Shown here piece after piece: positions 5,649 to 6,714 of a stretch of DNA of 6,714 bases. The stretch is from the NCBI GenBank assembly GCA_003456155.1, contig DMPC01000143.1, positions 1 to 6,714 of the forward strand, in the 5' to 3' direction. A program made the translations under genes and the position numbers. The notes beneath the pieces were generated by a model that made no database searches, was not told where the DNA came from, and saw only the letters and a list, made by a program, of their open reading frames with translations. Source of the DNA: Actinomycetota bacterium (GTDB lineage Bacteria > Actinomycetota > Actinomycetes > S36-B12). The stretch's first letter is position 1. Every line of letters begins with the position of its first letter.

Positions 5649-6714
5649 CGAGATCCCTTCCCATGACCGTGAGCGTCCCCGCCGACATACTCGCGCACCA
5701 CGCGGGAACCGATCCGGGTGACGATCTCGTATCCGATGGTGCCGATGGCCTGCGCCCAGTCGTCAGCGGTCCACTCCCCGGACTCCCCCGAGCCGAAGAG
5801 CGCCACCTCATCCCCAACCCGAGCGGATGCATCCGGGCCGAGATCCACCACGCACTGATCCATGGCCACGGTACCGACCAGCGGTCGCAGGCCGTCCCGC
5901 GTGGCGACCTCGACCGGCGATCCGACCCGGGGCGCACCTGCTGCGCGCGGAAGACCATCGGCATAGCCGAGCGGGATCAGACCCACAGTGGTCTCCCGTT
6001 CGGCGACCCATCGCCAGCCGTAGGAGACTCCCGTTCCGACGGCGATCGACTTCAGGTGGGCCAGCCGCGCACGCAGGGCCATGACGGGGATGAGCCCCAG
6101 GTCCCGAGCCGATCCGAGCGCCGGAGAGGGTGTCAGTCCGTACATCGCGATGCCCGTGCGCACCAAGTCGTACCGGCAGTCCGGATGCGTGAAGACCGCT
6201 CCGCTGTTGCTCAGGTGAAGCAGCGTCGGCCGGACCCCCATGTCTGATGCGAGCGCGACAGCATGCTCGAACCGTTCTCGCTGATGGCGGACGGAATCGG
6301 CGCCCGGCGTATCGCCGTCGGCCAGATGCGACCACAGCCCAGCGACGTCGAGGAGCCCGTCGTTCGCCGCCGCGCGCACCGCCAGGAGCACGTCTGACAG
6401 TTCCTCGAGGGGGACGCCGTTGCGCGTGAGCCCGGTGTCGACCTTGACGTGGACGCGGGCCGTGCGTCCGCATCGGCGTGCTGCCGCAACAACCTCGGAC
6501 ACTGCCCAGGCTGATGACACCGAGATGTCGATGTCCTGGCCGAGGCACTCCTCGATGTCTGGATCGCCCGGCGTCCACAGCCAGGCCAGCACGCGTCCTC
6601 GATCGCCGGCCGCGCGCAGGGCCAGCGCCTCTGACGGCAGTGCGACGCCAAGCCAGGGGATGCCGACCGCCCTCGCGGTGCGGGCCACTTCGACCATGCC
6701 GTGCCCGTAGGCGT
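5645..6714 (-). CDS. alr: Alanine racemase, PLP-dependent (5' end beyond window)
   Basis: Fold-type III PLP enzyme interconverting L- and D-alanine for peptidoglycan synthesis. The frame is open to the right edge, where the final codons read AYGHG. The two leftover bases (AC) fit the N or D of the family's K-A-N/D-AYGHG motif, so the PLP-binding lysine lies a few bases outside and roughly 35-45 N-terminal residues are missing. Counting the first visible Met (6697) as residue 1, VHVKVDTGLTRNG (82-94) holds the substrate-loop Arg, LSNSGAVF (162-169) and VRTGIAMYGLTPSP (179-192) contact the PLP phosphate region, Tyr226 in TGVSYGW is the second catalytic base, and GTVAMDQ (275-281) is the active-site MDQ motif. 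More common forms of that last motif are GRVCMDQ/GTICMDQ, so Ala replaces the usual Cys here. All other key residues are intact. It is the first visible gene of the overlapping run. Confidence 0.95.
   Translation of the reverse strand, partial: AYGHGMVEVARTARAVGIPWLGVALPSEALALRAAGDRGRVLAWLWTPGDPDIEECLGQDIDISVSSAWAVSEVVAAARRCGRTARVHVKVDTGLTRNGVPLEELSDVLLAVRAAANDGLLDVAGLWSHLADGDTPGADSVRHQRERFEHAVALASDMGVRPTLLHLSNSGAVFTHPDCRYDLVRTGIAMYGLTPSPALGSARDLGLIPVMALRARLAHLKSIAVGTGVSYGWRWVAERETTVGLIPLGYADGLPRAAGAPRVGSPVEVATRDGLRPLVGTVAMDQCVVDLGPDASARVGDEVALFGSGESGEWTADDWAQAIGTIGYEIVTRIGSRVVREYVGGDAHGHGKGSR
5656..5659 (-). promoter_or_regulatory. Ribosome binding site of the alpha/beta hydrolase
   Basis: The minus-strand sequence GGAAGGGATCTCG precedes the ATG. 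Its AAGG core is 7 nt from the start and lies within the end of alr, supporting the ATG at 5648. Confidence 0.5.

Noticed and set aside
1..6714. Mobile elements, CRISPR arrays, tRNA/rRNA genes, defence or biosynthetic systems
   Set aside because: No repeats, transposase or integrase motifs, or RNA gene signatures were seen; all sequence is accounted for by housekeeping-type genes.

Overview
The window is gene-dense, high-GC DNA with strong G/C preference at third codon positions, GTG starts and overlapping start/stop codons. The gene order alr - alpha/beta hydrolase - tsaE - tsaB - rimI - tsaD is typical of Actinobacteria, so the source is most likely an actinomycete. Micrococcales or a related order is a guess from protein style only. 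No mobile elements, tRNA/rRNA genes, CRISPR arrays or notable repeats were seen.

Layout: a rightward gene, truncated at the left edge, encodes a class I SAM-dependent methyltransferase with a C-terminal THUMP-like domain (2-964). It converges with a run of seven leftward genes that fills the rest of the window. Read in their direction of transcription these are: alr (alanine racemase, 5' end beyond the right edge), a membrane-anchored alpha/beta hydrolase, tsaE, tsaB, rimI, tsaD and, after a 56-nt gap, mmuM (homocysteine S-methyltransferase). Successive genes from alr to tsaD overlap by 1 or 4 nt (ATGA, TAGTG, GTGA, ATGA, ATGA), which suggests one translationally coupled transcript. The only non-coding stretch, 1852-1908 between tsaD and mmuM, together with the tsaD stop codon, holds an imperfect hairpin. 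No stretch over 60 bases lacks a gene.

Function: TsaB, TsaE and TsaD are three of the core bacterial proteins that make the universal tRNA modification t6A37. TsaC/TsaC2, which makes the threonylcarbamoyl-AMP intermediate, is not in this window. RimI is an N-terminal protein acetyltransferase commonly linked to tsaB/tsaD. Alr supplies D-alanine for peptidoglycan. MmuM makes methionine from homocysteine. The hydrolase and the THUMP-like methyltransferase have recognisable folds but unknown substrates.

Assessment: this is a largely ordinary, conserved housekeeping region. I found no convincing evidence of a new system. The items most worth a second look are the two proteins of unknown substrate, the hairpin plus Shine-Dalgarno-less start at the tsaD-mmuM junction, and the 16-nt convergent gene overlap.
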